Assembly (NCBI GenBank): GCA_033439685.1
Contig: JAUEDM010000009.1
Location: 496,001-560,000 of the forward strand
Source of the DNA: Apodospora peruviana
Taxonomy: Eukaryota; Ascomycota; Sordariomycetes; Sordariales; Lasiosphaeriaceae
Direction: 5' to 3'
DNA: 64,000 nucleotides
Shown: one piece after another, positions 21,485-33,231 of the stretch
How positions within the stretch are numbered: the stretch's first letter is position 1
Layout of the letters: each line of letters starts with the position of its first letter
The notes under the pieces: model-generated
Seen by the model: only the letters and a program-made list of their open reading frames with translations
What the model was told of the DNA's origin: nothing
The model's database searches: none
Program-made: the position numbers and the translations under genes

Positions 21485-22753
21485 ACGGACGGCAGCACAG
21501 CCTAACTGCCCGTCCTGAGATAGGCAAAGGTTTGTTCCATACGCATCTTGAAATCATGAAAAAAAAACAACCACTGACCGTCGAGGCATACAGAAATCTT
21601 AAGCGTGCGACAGCCTGCCTTCCAATCATAAGGCAATTTGATATAGAGGAAGGGTCAAAATATTCCTATGAGCTGCCTTCGTCCATCTCTGTTGATTTCG
21701 GGAGATCTTATAGCACAGCTAGCTCACAATAACAAACCGAGTAACGCCATTCATGCCAGTCGCGTCCAATATCGGTTGCTCATGGCAACACACTACCCCT
21801 ATTCGGTATCTGTTTACCCCCCGTTGATGCGGACAAAGACAGTCGAGCCATGGATCACATACCTGCTGAAGAACGTAAAAGATAAACAGTACCTATCTAA
21901 TCACTATGTGAATCCTGGGTCGACTTCGGCTGGGAGGTCGGTGAAAAAACCCGCTCCTGCAGCCGCCTGCATGAATGCGCGGCCGCCAGTAAGTCATAGA
22001 TCCGGCGTGACCAGTGGATGACCAATGTGAAGATCAAATTTTGGGAGACCTGACCTGGATTATGTTAGTTGCAACTTTTATGGGTGGCACACAGCATATG
22101 TTGGCTGCCAATGTACAATCTAGCAAGGAAGCTAGAACTGGAGTCGGCGGTTTGAGACCCCCTCCATCGAAGGCCAGGAGGCCTTCTCTTTTTGTATTTA
22201 AGGCTCAGTCACTGTCGTATTTCCTTGAGTGTCGGTACCGGTTTTTCACCCGGCCCGTAAGAGCACGGTTTTCCTGTACAGTAAATAGTTTGAGGGACCG
22301 GCATGCCTAAGGACACAACGGCGTATGAATAACAATGAATGTTGGCTGCACATGTGTGTTTTGGAGTACCAACGAGAGATACAGGGCTTTGCAGCTCCCA
22401 TGTTGGAACATTGTTCATGCTAGAGAAGATGTTTCTCTGTTTTCAGGCACGTTGCGCACTGTAAGAAATGCTAAGAGAATTAACCTTTTTAGGTAGCAAT
22501 GTGAATCTGACTGCAGGAGTATGAATACTGTGGAAGTATGCGGTTGGACATCTCGGACCCTGCAAATTGTACATCGGTACAGGTCGCTTAACGCCGAGCC
22601 CCCGCTTTATCAGCTACTGCATTTCCATTGCCATCTCCTATTCTTTTCACTTAACTACGGCGAGTTTTCTAACTATCTGCATGCACTGAGTGTGCTAGTC
22701 AACACCTTCTCACTTTCCAACTAAACACACTCTCGCCCCACAAAGATCCAATC
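21485..22753. other. Intergenic, no gene seen
   Basis: Only short frames occur here. A small hairpin (AAGGCC, AGGA, GGCCTT near 22169-22186, followed by CTCTTTTT) is present but not obviously functional. The last 100 bases are C/A-rich leader of the GMC gene. Confidence 0.45.
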
Positions 22754-24563
22754 ATGGCTTCAACAGAATTCGACTTCATCATTGTAGGCGGCGGCCTGTC
22801 CGGCCTGGTCCTCGCAACCCGACTGACCGAAGACCCTGACATCAAAGTCCTCGTCATAGAAGCCGGCAACGATCTGACTTCCGATCCCCGGGTCAACGTG
22901 CCGGCAATGTGGCCGCAGCTGCAGGGCACGACGAGCGATTGGAGCTTCAAGACGGTCCCTCAAAAAGGCATGGGCGGCCGCATGCTAGAAGTGCCGCAGG
23001 GCAGGATGCTAGGCGGGTCCGCCGCGCTGAACGGCTTGAACTTTGTCGTCTCCTCGAAAGACAACATCGACGCCTGGGGAGCCGATCTCGGCAACGGGCC
23101 GGGCTGGAACTGGGAGGGCTTGTCCAAGGCTTTCAGGAAAGCATACAGTTTGACGACATCTGGCAACATAGAAAAGGAAGGACCGGTGCAGGTCACCATA
23201 CCAGAGGAAGATACCAAGTGGCCGCAGGTTTGGAGGGAGACGTTTGCCGGGCTGGAATATGACCCAACGGGAAACGATGATCCGTTTTCGGGCAAGAATC
23301 TCGGCGCGGTCATGTACCCTGATTCCGTCGACTAGATCAGGAGGACGAGGAGTTTTGCCGGGAACGCTTATTTTGCACAGGCGAGATCGCGGTCGAACCT
23401 CACGCTCTGGACTACCACTGTTGTTGAGAAACTCGTCCTTGAACCGTCATCTACCCGGGTCACTGCAACCGGTGTCCAATATACCAAGGATAGCTCGGAG
23501 ACCAAGACAGTCAACGCCGGTCGGGAAGTCATCCTCACAGCTGGAACATTCGGCTCCCCGAAACTCCTCGAGTTGTCAGGCATCGGCGAGGCCGATCTCC
23601 TGAAGTCTCTCAATATCGAACCGGTGATCGACAACCCCCACGTTGGCGAGAACCTCCAGAACCACCCCGTATGTGTCCTGTCCTTCGAGACAGATCCTGC
23701 CAATGAGGAGGGATTCGAAACGCTCGACAAGCTCACCCGCCAGGACCCAGCCACCCTGGCCGCAGCCATGGACGCCTACTCGCAGAAACAGAGGGGCCCG
23801 CTGTCCAAAACGAACTGCAACGCGATGGCTCACGTTCCTCTTCCTGGTATCTCGACGGAAGAAGGCAAAGCCGATCTTGCGCGGCTTCTGAATAGCACAA
23901 GCACAGCAGCTGAGAAGGGAAAGACCCCCTCTGCATTTGCAAAGAAACACGAAGCCTTTGTTCATTCTATCCTGACCAATCCGCGTAAAGCATCGGGTTA
24001 TTTATCTCACCTTTCCGGGGTGGGCTGTAGACGGTCCAGACGGCCGGTTCGCGCCTCCTCCTTCTGTGTCTGGTGATAGCGGCGGACACTTCACGATAGG
24101 AGTAATGCTTTCGCACCCATTATCCCGCGGATCTTGCCATCTCGCCAATACTCGCGGCGAGTTAGCCATCGACCCGAACCACCTCGGCCACAGCCTGGAT
24201 GTCGAGATCCTCGCGCGGCACGTACAATTCCTCGAGTCTGTCCTCGTGAAATCGGAACCGCTGGCCAGCCATATTAAGACCAAAAGGTGCGCCCCGCGGC
24301 CGGAGATGGGTATTTCTGACGCAAACGAGGCAAAAAGGTTTGTGCGCGAAACCGCCATCGGCGCATCGCACTACACAGGCACGTGCTCGATGATGCCGCG
24401 CGAGCTGGGTGGCGTCGTGGACCCGGCGCTGCGCGTGTACGGGTGCGGCAACCTGAGAGTGTGTGATGCAAGTATCATTCCGCTGATGCCGAGAGGGAAT
24501 CCAATGGCCACGGTGTATGGGGTTGCGGAGAGGGCGGCGGAGATTATTATAGCTGGACTGTGA
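22754..24563 (+). pseudogene. GMC oxidoreductase (choline dehydrogenase / aryl-alcohol oxidase type) with nonsense codon and frameshift
   Basis: The start at 22754 opens with the FAD-binding motif FIIVGGGLSGLVLATRL. Family signatures follow: LGGSAALNGLNF (signature 1), ILTAGTFGSPKLLELSGIG (signature 2), and a C-terminal catalytic region with SHYTGTCSMMP and RGNPMATVYGVAERAAEII. GMC enzymes are flavoproteins that oxidise alcohols. There is no signal peptide, so it would act inside the cell. An in-frame TAG at 23333-23335 cuts the protein after PDSVD, yet the same frame continues with the conserved TRSFAGNAYF. Near 24015 one extra base shifts the frame from GYLSHL to FPGWAVDGPDG. No splice-sized GT-AG explains either lesion. 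The gene looks recently dead, or else carries sequencing errors. Confidence 0.8.
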
Positions 24564-24763
24564 TCAAATGTCTCTAATGGTGTAAAGCTGTCTTAAGATT
24601 AGTAAACCGTATCAGGAGGTTCCAGGCTCGACCCCTGTGAAGATGAGTCTATGAAGTAGCAACGGCATTATGCTTGATTATTGGATCTCTTAGGCTTATA
24701 CATCTAACTGTGCCCGGTTGAGGAGAGCGCGTGAAACGGTTGGAATGACAGCCTCGCTCCAGT

Positions 24764-25986
24764 CTACTTCGATACGGGCCCATACTGAGCCTGGAACCCA
24801 CCCGGGAGAATATCAAGCCCTGTGATCTGTCAGTCTTCAGCTCAAGAACAAGACGTCCTGGAAAGGTACTCACATCCATCAATATCCTCATCCACCACCC
24901 TCTTCTGTGTGCACTTATTCATATCCTCAATCGACTGCAGCTTGGGCTTCGCGTCCGTACACTTGGGGTCAGTAAAATAGCACGACGTATCCAATATCTT
25001 TTGCAAAGCGTCCCCCTTCCACCCAAAGACGTAGTCCGCATGGTTGCCGTATCCCGTCGCGTCGCCAAACGACCAGACAAAAGGACTACTCCCATCAGCG
25101 GGCCACTCGAGATCGTTGAACTGCTTCGTGTCCCAGACGACCTCGTACATGACCTGCGCCATGCGAACGGGGTGCGTGGCTGGGCAGGGGCCTTTGCTCT
25201 CGAAGGTGCCCGTCTCGGGGTAGCTCATGTGCGAGATGTGGTCCGGAGAGTCAAGGTTCTTACCGTCCCAGCAAGTGGGAAACCGAAGAGTCGTCATGAT
25301 GCCCTCCTTGCAGCGGCGCTTTGGGAAGGCGATCATTTCCGGGGAGCGCTGGGTCCACGTGTCCATGCAGGTGTAGGTCAGGTAGCGGAAGCGGGCGGCC
25401 TCCTCGAGCGTGCGCGCCTGGATGTCGCCGGTGAACATGCGGAAGCCCTAACACATCCGTAAGTACCCACAGTTAGACCCAGTTCAAGGAGATATGGTTG
25501 TGGGATGCCAAGCTTACCTGCTTAAACGCGGTGACTTTAGACTTCTGTTCCGAGTCGTAGATCGCGTCTTGCATGTAGTAGATCGTCAGGCCACCCTTGG
25601 CTGTCTCGTACTGGTTGTTACCGAGCTGGGGCACGCGCTTGTAGCTGCCATTCTGCGCGCGGAAATACAGCACCGCAGTCCAGTAGTTGGAGAAGTCGTC
25701 GGCAAACTGGCATGACGTGCAGGTCGACTCGGCCGGCATGTCTTTTGCGGGGTCCATGGTGGCATTGAACGAGTCCTGTTTGTTCGGGTGAGTTGCTTGT
25801 TAGAAACAAGGGGGTTTATTGTTGTTTACGCACCCCGCCGACGATTTGATGGACATGACTGGACGGGACCGAGCCCGGATTCACCAGAGGATCCAGTCTT
25901 TCCACTACCAGCTGTGAGCAATGGAACCGAACAATCGCGATGCTCGGCGCGGCGAGCGCCAGAGTAAAGAGTGTGGCCAACTTCAT
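24764..25986 (-). CDS. Secreted DUF1996 domain protein
   Basis: Four exons: 25834-25986, 25518-25775, 24874-25447 and 24764-24819. The introns are 58, 70 and 54 nt and have proper GT-AG ends. The joins read HQIVGG-DSFNATM, TAFKQ-GFRMFTGD and DEDIDGW-LDILPGG. The product is 346 residues with signal peptide MKLATLFTLALAAPSIA. Family landmarks are VERLDPLVNPG, SSHVHQIVGG, TCTSCQFADDFSNYWTA, WTQRSPEMIAFP and PTCWDGKNLDSPDHISHM. DUF1996 proteins are common secreted fungal proteins, sometimes fused to WSC domains. Their activity is not established, but conserved His, Cys and aromatic residues suggest carbohydrate or wall binding. The last small exon restores the usual IDGWLxxLPG ending, which supports the model. 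Confidence 0.9.
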
Positions 25987-26648
25987 TCTCGTGGGCCTTG
26001 TCGTCGACTGGTGAGAGATTGGTGGATGTCGAGCTTCAACAGGTGACAGTATCACGACACAGACTACTCAGACGAAACCACAGTGCTGATCTTGTGAGGA
26101 GCTCTGTCACAGGATGTTGATATCCAGGCGCGATAATAATATTTGGGCAGCTAAATAGCCGGCAGGAGGGTCTGCTGGCGCCGAAGTGCCGATACGTGAG
26201 CGATGAGAATTGACGCCTATCAAGGCCTCTTCCATTGCGGGTTCTCTGCGGATATTGAATGCATCTAGAACAATTTAGCGGCCTTATCAACGGGATCAAC
26301 GGTCTTACTGAGGGAAGAACTTGAGAGAGCAATCAAGCATCTCTGAGTTGCCGATGCATCTTCTGACCTCCCAGCCAATGAGCGCGTCGCACTTAAGTTC
26401 CCGCTGTCAGGGTAATACGGATGCTAGACATTCATATATTAGCAGTGTAGATTATCCCTAGCCATAACTAACCCGACTTGGGGTCCAGGTTGGAGAAAGT
26501 GGCAACCGGGAATATCGGCGGTTGAGGGTCTCCAAAACAGAGAGCGAGGATCGGCAGGTCATATATAGGCCGAAGGATATCTACCCTGGCGCGCTCGTGA
26601 AGATATCTTCTTGACGGTCCAACGCCGGACTATCACCACTTTCGCAAC
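25987..26648. other. Divergent promoter region between two secreted-protein genes
   Basis: This 660-base gap separates the divergent DUF1996 and 8-cysteine secreted protein genes, so co-regulation is possible. No open frame of note. A TATA-like ATATATAGG lies at about 26560. Confidence 0.45.
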
Positions 26649-27013
26649 ATGCGCCTCAGAATCAGCACGTGCCTCGCCATCGTGGGCATGGCGATCGCCC
26701 AGACACTCAAAGACGAATGCCCCAAGGACGAAATCGCCTGCTTGGATATCATAAACTCGAGCCAATGTATCGAGCAGGTGATCCTAGAGAATCGGCCGCC
26801 TCTCACGAAGGACAACTTGCTGAAATGCGTCGAGTACGAGGGCGTCGCGAGCAACCTGCCAGGAGCAGCGAAGGTAGGCGATCCAATTATTGAAGCTCAA
26901 AGACTGGCAAAGCTCATGCTGGCTGACAATACCAGTACTGCCGGTGCCCGGGTTGCCATTCTGAGCCGATAAATGCTGCGATCAAGCAAATGTTTCCACC
27001 GCCCTGCAATTAG
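26649..27013 (+). CDS. Small secreted protein with eight cysteines
   Basis: Exons are 26649-26873 and 26936-27013. The 62-nt intron has donor GTAGGC, branch GCTGAC and acceptor ACCAG. The spliced protein has 100 residues. Without splicing the frame would end at 26972 and lose four cysteines. Residues 1-17 are a signal peptide ending MAIA. The mature part has cysteines at 24, 31, 40, 60, 77, 79, 82 and 99, including a YCRCPGC cluster after the splice. The even number supports four disulfides. No family is recognised. Effector-like or cell-surface roles are possible. It is transcribed divergently from the DUF1996 gene. Confidence 0.75.
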
Positions 27014-27643
27014 AGACGAGGTCCCCTGTGTCATTGCCGCCGAGGGCGGACAAGGTAGAGCAGGCTGAGGACATGGCGAACGAGCTGCACGAGCGTGGTG
27101 CTGTCTGCGGGTCTAGGGAGATCAAAGTCCGGAAACCTCCTCATAGATGAATGCGATGACGTGCTGGTGATTCCATTTTCGAGTGTGTTACTCGGGGAAT
27201 GCGATTGATGTTGCTTGTCAAATCCATCATCTTCGACTTGTGAAGACGGTGAAGAAGAAAATCTTGGACGAATGGGGCCGAAGATTTCGAGGCACGAATC
27301 CTGGCCTCCAGTCGTGGATTTTGTGATGAGAGCGGACGGATTTGGCGATGAGCACAACGGAAATATTGGAAAATCGAAGCGTCCTCGAGGGTATAAACTG
27401 TTAGTGCAATGGGCAAGCTGTAGTGTAAACTTTATACAAACATATTTGGAGCACTAACGCTTTCTATCTTGGCCGCTGAACGCTAGACCCTGCCAAAGGT
27501 TGCAGCTGCCAAGACCTGGGAGTCCGGGGAAGGCGGGGCGTTCGAAGTCGCCACTCCACAAATCGACGGACAACATTTTGCGTCCAATTCCCCCACTTCG
27601 ACTTCAACTTCAGCGCATCGACGTACAAGCCCAACACGACACC
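27014..27643. other. Intergenic, no clear gene
   Basis: Two overlapping minus-strand frames (27031-27416) are Ser/Arg-rich and lack domains. I cannot support either. The right end is the promoter of the oxygenase gene. Confidence 0.4.
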
Positions 27644-29174
27644 ATGAGCAAGTCGAAAGCCCGGAAACGGAAGCAGACCGCCCAGGTCGACCTCCCAAAT
27701 AAACATGCAAAGACTACCGTGACGGCCATTACGCCTCCTCCCGATGCCGCTGACGCCGGTGCCCTCGAACCGAGAAGCGTCCAAACCGTCGTTTCGGACG
27801 AGGAACTCGAGATCACAATTGATACGCTGACAACACTCGCAAAATACCCGAGCCTCCTCAAGTCGAAAGGATGCAAAGACCTCCGCGTCGCCGTTTACGA
27901 CTTCCGACAGGCTTGCTCCACCGGTGTTAACAGTGCTCGTGTGTTTCCCGACTTCTCCCGTGTAGACAAATTCCGAATGCTGACAGCTCCCAGCCGGTAC
28001 CAACCTCACAGGACAGATCACAGGCGCCCTGACCGATGAAAAGTACACCGAAGCGAGGATTCTCCTCGCAGAGATGAAGATCCGCGGGGAGGAACCGAAA
28101 CTCGGCGCTCTGTGTCGGTGGGTACGAGACCTCGACGTCATCAGCGGCCTGTCGACAGTGCCCGTGTCCGAACAAGGCCCCGTGGTCGAGCGAAGCGCGC
28201 GCGAGAAAGATCTCATCACCGTCCTCGATGCAGTCCTGCGAGTTACTGGCCCGGTTGACAGCAATCCGGCTGCGCTATCCTGCCCGTCGTGTCCAATTAC
28301 CCTTCAGCCGATATGGAACTTGCGTCCACCCACCGCGCCCGAACAAGTCTATGCCTCGGTGCTGGACAAGACAATATTTGAATCAGCGCCGCCGTCGTTG
28401 GCGAACTCTATTCGTGTCATCGAGACAATCCCGGGTCCCGAACGGAAGCCGCCCAATCACCATGCTGCCATTCTCTACGCGTCGGCCAACAACACAATAC
28501 CGCTCTCCCCCGAGGCACCGCCCATCGAGTGGCATTCACATCCCACAGTTCCGGGCCTTGGACTAGCCACAAACGTCCTCTCTCCCGCTGAGTGTAAAGC
28601 CATCATTGCTGCGGGAGAAACGGTTAACTTTCTGCCGGATGCGCCTCTCAAAGAAAATGGCGATATCAGCATTCTGGCCCACAACTTCTACTGGGTAGTG
28701 GATACCGCCTTCCACGACACCTTGTGGTCACGTATCGCGCCCTTCGTACCAGCCTCTATGAATGGCCGTCTGGCCAGGGGTATTAACCGGCGCTTCCGCG
28801 TCTACCGCTACGTGCCCGGCGCCGAATATCGCTGCCATATTGATGGCGCGTGGCCACCTTCGGGGATCCTGCCCGACGATACGTACGTCTACGATGCGTC
28901 ACCGCCGGACAAGAAGCAAAGCTCCTTGTTCACCTTCCTGATCTACTTGAACGACGAGTTCGAGGGCGGAGAGACCACCTTTTTTGTGCCTGCCGCGCGG
29001 GAGGGCACGCTCAATGCCTATCCCGTGCGGCCCGTGATGGGTGGCGTTGCTGTGTTCCCTCATGGGGATACGCGGACCACCTTGTTGCATGAAGGGACCG
29101 GAGTCCGGAAGGGCGCGAAGTATGTGATTAGAACCGAGATTGAGTATGACATTGAGCCTTCTGATAAGGCGTGA
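27644..29174 (+). CDS. 2-oxoglutarate/Fe(II)-dependent oxygenase (prolyl 4-hydroxylase-like)
   Basis: Exons are 27644-27938 and 27994-29174. The 55-nt intron (GTGTGT, branch CTGAC, CCCAG) joins GVNSA to PGTNLTGQITGALTDEK, giving 491 residues. The N-terminal half has a basic start (KSKARKRKQ, possible nuclear signal) and a helical region. The catalytic domain occupies about residues 280-485, with the iron ligands in YRCHIDG (H380, D382), a distal H464 in LLHEG and a basic residue near 478 in KYVIRTEIEYD for 2-oxoglutarate. The loop NDEFEGGETTFFVP is typical of P4H-like enzymes. They hydroxylate side chains or small molecules using O2. The substrate is unknown. The donor is the least certain part of the model. 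Confidence 0.85.
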
Positions 29175-31977
29175 CCTGGTTTTTGAGATAATGATCTGGA
29201 TGGACATATATGTGGAGTTTGGAATACCAAAAGTTTTTATTTCTTGCTCATCATCTCGTATAGGGTCAGTCCAAGCCCAATCGAGCTGTCGGTTGCTAAA
29301 CCGTAGCTGCTTTGGGAGGAGACGTTCTCTCGGTGAGGAGTCGAAGGGTCTAAATTGACTAACGATTTCGCTGGAGTCTAACAGTCCAACGTTGCTATCA
29401 GTATACGACACTGATTAATACACCTGCCCTTCCGCCGCGTCTACGCCTACCGTAGCGGGTTGAATCGGAATAGCAGGAAGCATGACGCCATCAAACACGA
29501 AAATGGCGTCAAGCTCAATAAGATACTTTCCCTTTTGCCTTCAAGAGGCTTTTGCTTTAGTCCAGACTACAAGTGGGACCGTGAGGCGCAGGGGAACAAT
29601 CTTCATTCATGATTCATCAGTGTTGTAGGCCCTGAGGAAGCGGTTAACAGGTCAGCACCACCGGGATCGTTGTGTCTATTCGGTTCCAACTAAGACCGCA
29701 TATCCTCAGGCTTAGTAGCGGCCACGGTCTCGATCACAGTATCATCTGTCGGGTCTACAGCTGGAGGCCTGATCAGAATAGCTGTATCATGACAAGGCAG
29801 ACTGCAAGCTAACCGTAGAGGTCAAGGTTGATAGAGACCTCGTACCGAGCTAAATAAGATTGCTATTAAAGACTCTGAGGCTACCGCAAGTTCATTTAGC
29901 CTTTATTTACATCTGAGTCAGGGAACGAGGTTGAGCATAGATGAGCGGCACCTAGCATCATATTCCAGGCCAAGCTCTTCGTGGTCGCACGCCCAAAGCC
30001 CAACATCATCCAAGTCTCGAGAAATAAAAAAAATGGGGAAGTAGTGCGGGCCGAAGACACCATGGCACTCGACGTTGAGACCGTTTTGTTATAAAATTTG
30101 GGTTTAAACCGTTCGTCCTGTCATGCGAAACACGCTCTACCCACCTCCCCAAACCGAGGGGAATGGATCTAGCTCGTCAACATTAGCTATCGGTGATATA
30201 TCATATATATTGGTGCAACATCTCAGCAGCTGATGATATATACAGGAGAAGGAGCAGACCGCCAGCAGTGAGAACGTCATCCAAATAATTTTGCTTACAG
30301 GTTCTTTTTCTTTGCCATTCGCCAACTCTCAACCTCTCTCACCCATCCACGGCATTCACCCTCATCATACCCCCAAGCACGTACACCTCTCGAGGTTTGT
30401 TCCAACAGTCTATGATCCCCAATTACTCGGCTTGAAATTACCTTTTCCATCTATCTATCGACATATATTAGAAAAAATAATCCCTTTCTGTCATCTATGT
30501 CCCCACGCATGCCCCCTTTCACGTTCAATGAAGGCGAGGGCTGGGGCCGGCCACCCCGTTTAAGGGGTAGGCTTGGGAAAATTCACTAGGTCTGATGAAC
30601 CCAGGCGGTTTATCCTTGATGAATTCAACCAGCATCCGGATCTAAATACCTCGGCCATGGTTGGGTTCAACAATTCCATCATATCCCTTTTGTGTTTATG
30701 TCGGAGTCCGGTCTTGAATACCAGCCTGATTGTTAATCAAACTAGGCACTCAAATAGCAAACTGCAGCATGAAAGATTCTGCATAAGGTCAGCCCACGAA
30801 TATAAATACGTGGCTACCTCCACTAGCTAGATCAGTGCAAGCAGTTCATCCCACCGTACCCACATACTTGCCACATTCATGCCTACTGTTAGAACCAATT
30901 ATTCAGCAGTTCCCATATGTGATAATTTCTAGACTCTGGTAGAGACTGTCACGCACATGTAGCTCCCGAATATCAGCCAGAGAAAGAACAACGAGTATAT
31001 CATATATAGCAAGCAAAGCAATAACCGCCACCGCACAAGTCACACACCACGATGGCTTTGCGGTTATTTATTTAATATCTACCGCCTAACTACGACCAAT
31101 AGGTAATATTAAACGCCTTCATTGTTCCCATACCATCCGAAATGCCCATGTCCCAGACATGAGTTAATCATGTAATGACCCAACCGAAAACAACCATAGC
31201 GGCCGTCAGAAACAGAATCAGGTCTTTTTGAGGAGTGCCCTAGGAATGTTGTTACTTGGACCTAGGCCTTGCTCCATCATCCTACTCAGACTGCTTGGCG
31301 GCCGGGGACTCGAGGTAGTTCGTACTGACACTCCCCCCTTGCAGATTGCCATGAACGCCGCGGCAAACCGTAGAGTGCAAGCTAAGCTACCCAAGCCCGA
31401 CCAAATTGCCAACGAGGAACATACCGGTACCCCAAACCTCGAGCAAGCCTTAGCTGACATAGGAGAACGGGGACTCGGAGGCAGACACCCACCAGTTTCT
31501 AATACCAGATCCTAGGATTGCTACGACGTGCCATTCTGGCCAGCTCCTCTGGTATCCGAGTCGTGGGCAGGTGTTCCGTCTTCATGAGCACGGTTGTTGC
31601 CGTCCTTCTCACTGCCAACGCCATAGCCAACATTCGTCTCAGAACCAGATTATCTTGCTGCTTGTAAAGATGGAGCTTTCCTTTACTTATAACTATAATA
31701 CAATTTAATTTAATTTCTTAGATCAGGCAGGATTGCAACTTGGGATTCTCGTAGGTAGTGGAAGAGCTAAACCATACTACTTGACAACTAGTCTTTATTT
31801 ATATTAATTAACGTTACATGTTTTATATTAAACAAAGACTTAGGCAAGTAATCTTTCTACCTATACAGATAAGCCCGATGTAAGTATTGTTTAATGATAC
31901 AAACAACCGCATTGTTCTTATGCTCATCAGGGAGATCAGGAAGGCCGCACATCGTCCCAACTAGCTCCCGCTCGCGA
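29175..31977. other. Long gene-poor stretch ending in an AT-rich island
   Basis: No supported gene in 2.8 kb. A plus-strand frame at 31228-31515 and its antisense are both open but lack any domain. From about 31680 to 31870 the sequence becomes AT-rich and holds an inverted repeat (31775-31851). A tRNA-like T-loop remnant may precede it. The area has the look of decayed mobile DNA. Confidence 0.45.
31775..31851. repeat. AT-rich inverted repeat, possible MITE or SINE relic
   Basis: The left arm (31775-31807) reads ACTACTTGACAACTAGTCTTT then ATTTATATTAA. The right arm (31822-31851) is its imperfect complement (TTATATTAAACAAAGACT, then TAGGCAAGTAAT). Upstream, GATTGCAACTTGGGATTCTC and GTGGAAGAGCTAAACCA resemble a C-to-T-degraded tRNA-type promoter in reverse orientation (inference). 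Confidence 0.5.
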
Positions 31978-33043
31978 CTATAGTCCTAGATCAAGCGCTG
32001 CAAGCTCGGAGTCGGAGGGTGTTCCGGCATCGGTACGCTTCTCGCTGCTCTTCTCAACTCGACCCTGCTTGAGACCGCGACCAACAGGGGGGACCATCTT
32101 CTCAAGTCGAGCCTGCCTGAGACGGACCCTATTGTTGCCAGTGTTGCGCATCCCAGCGGGGCCTCCATACTCCTGCTGCTGCTGGACAACCGGGGGCCCG
32201 AAAGCAGCCACCTGCCGGTTCATCATAATACCGGTAAGACATGGCATTTTGGTCACCGGCTCTGCTGAGTCCGGGTCCCCACCAGGTGTTCCATTATCAC
32301 GAGCACGCTTCCTGCTGACGTTCTCCTCGTTGCCGATGCCGTGGAACGCGGGTGCTGCGTATGAACTCGGCGACGTTGACAATCTCCTTCTTGGCGACCT
32401 GAACCGGATAGGTCTCCCTATCGGGTTCGTCGAGCAACATCTTGGCGGCGCTGATGAGGTCTTTCTTGGAGACCGGAATGGTATAGGTCTCCTTTTCGAG
32501 ATCCTTGGTCGCCTTGTTGAGTTCGTTGCGCTGCTGAGCCTGTTGCTGGACCTGTTGCTGGACCTGTTGCTGGACCTGTTGCTCGGCCTGCTGTTCGGCT
32601 TGCTGCTGGGCTTGCTGCTGAGCCTGCTGCTTCATCTTGCGCATCATCTCGGCATTTTCGTTGATAAGATCTTCGCTGGCCTGAACGAGATGGGCTGCCG
32701 GAACGACCGAGTTCTCGGAGGCTATAATCGTGTTAGTTTATCCGTCAATGATTCGAATTGGAGTACAAGATAGGTATCTTACCAGACGCAACCGGGTTCT
32801 GGGCGGCGTTGTCCACCGAAGGAGACGGAAGCGGGGCGAGAGTGCCAGCAGAAGAAGAAACAGCAGTGTTCTCAGCAATGATGGCCGCCGTGGGTGCCAC
32901 AGCTGCCCCTCCGCCGGCTGCGCTTGCTGCCGCTTTCGTCGACAACGGAGTAACCGAGATGATCGTGACGCCGATTCCACCACCGCTCGGAACATTGTTT
33001 CCTGCGGGTGCCGCAGCGCTGCCAGCGGCGGGCATCTCGTTGT

Positions 33044-33112
33044 TGACAAGATCTTTCTTGTCAACCTGAACAGGATGAATCCGTCAACGTACAGGGTTTG
33101 TTGACATGGTTG
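33044..33112 (+). repeat. Diverged direct repeat, copy A (partner 33162-33231)
   Basis: The core TTGACAAGATCTTTCTTGTC, then ACCTGAACAGGATGAATCCG and TCAACGTA, matches copy B at roughly 70 percent. Several differences are G-to-A on this strand, including the one that makes the TGA at 33084-33086. Confidence 0.7.
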
Positions 33113-33161
33113 CGGTCTGAACGGAATCGGTTTCCTTTTCGACGTTGCCCGATATCTGAGT

Positions 33162-33231
33162 ATTGATAAGATCTTATTTCTGGACCTGAACGGGACGCAT
33201 CCGTCGACGTATAAGCCTGCTGACGTGGATG
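33162..33231 (+). repeat. Diverged direct repeat, copy B (partner 33044-33112)
   Basis: The core TTGATAAGATCTTATTTCTG, then ACCTGAACGGGACGCATCCG and TCGACGTA. Shorter related copies occur at 32658-32700, 32445-32500, 32370-32415 and 33270-33300. On the minus strand all encode the PVQVxKKDLI motif. Confidence 0.7.

Noticed and set aside
18364..24563. SDR plus GMC oxidoreductase as a secondary-metabolite cluster
   Set aside because: There is no backbone enzyme (PKS, NRPS or terpene synthase), cytochrome P450, regulator or transporter nearby, and the GMC gene is broken.
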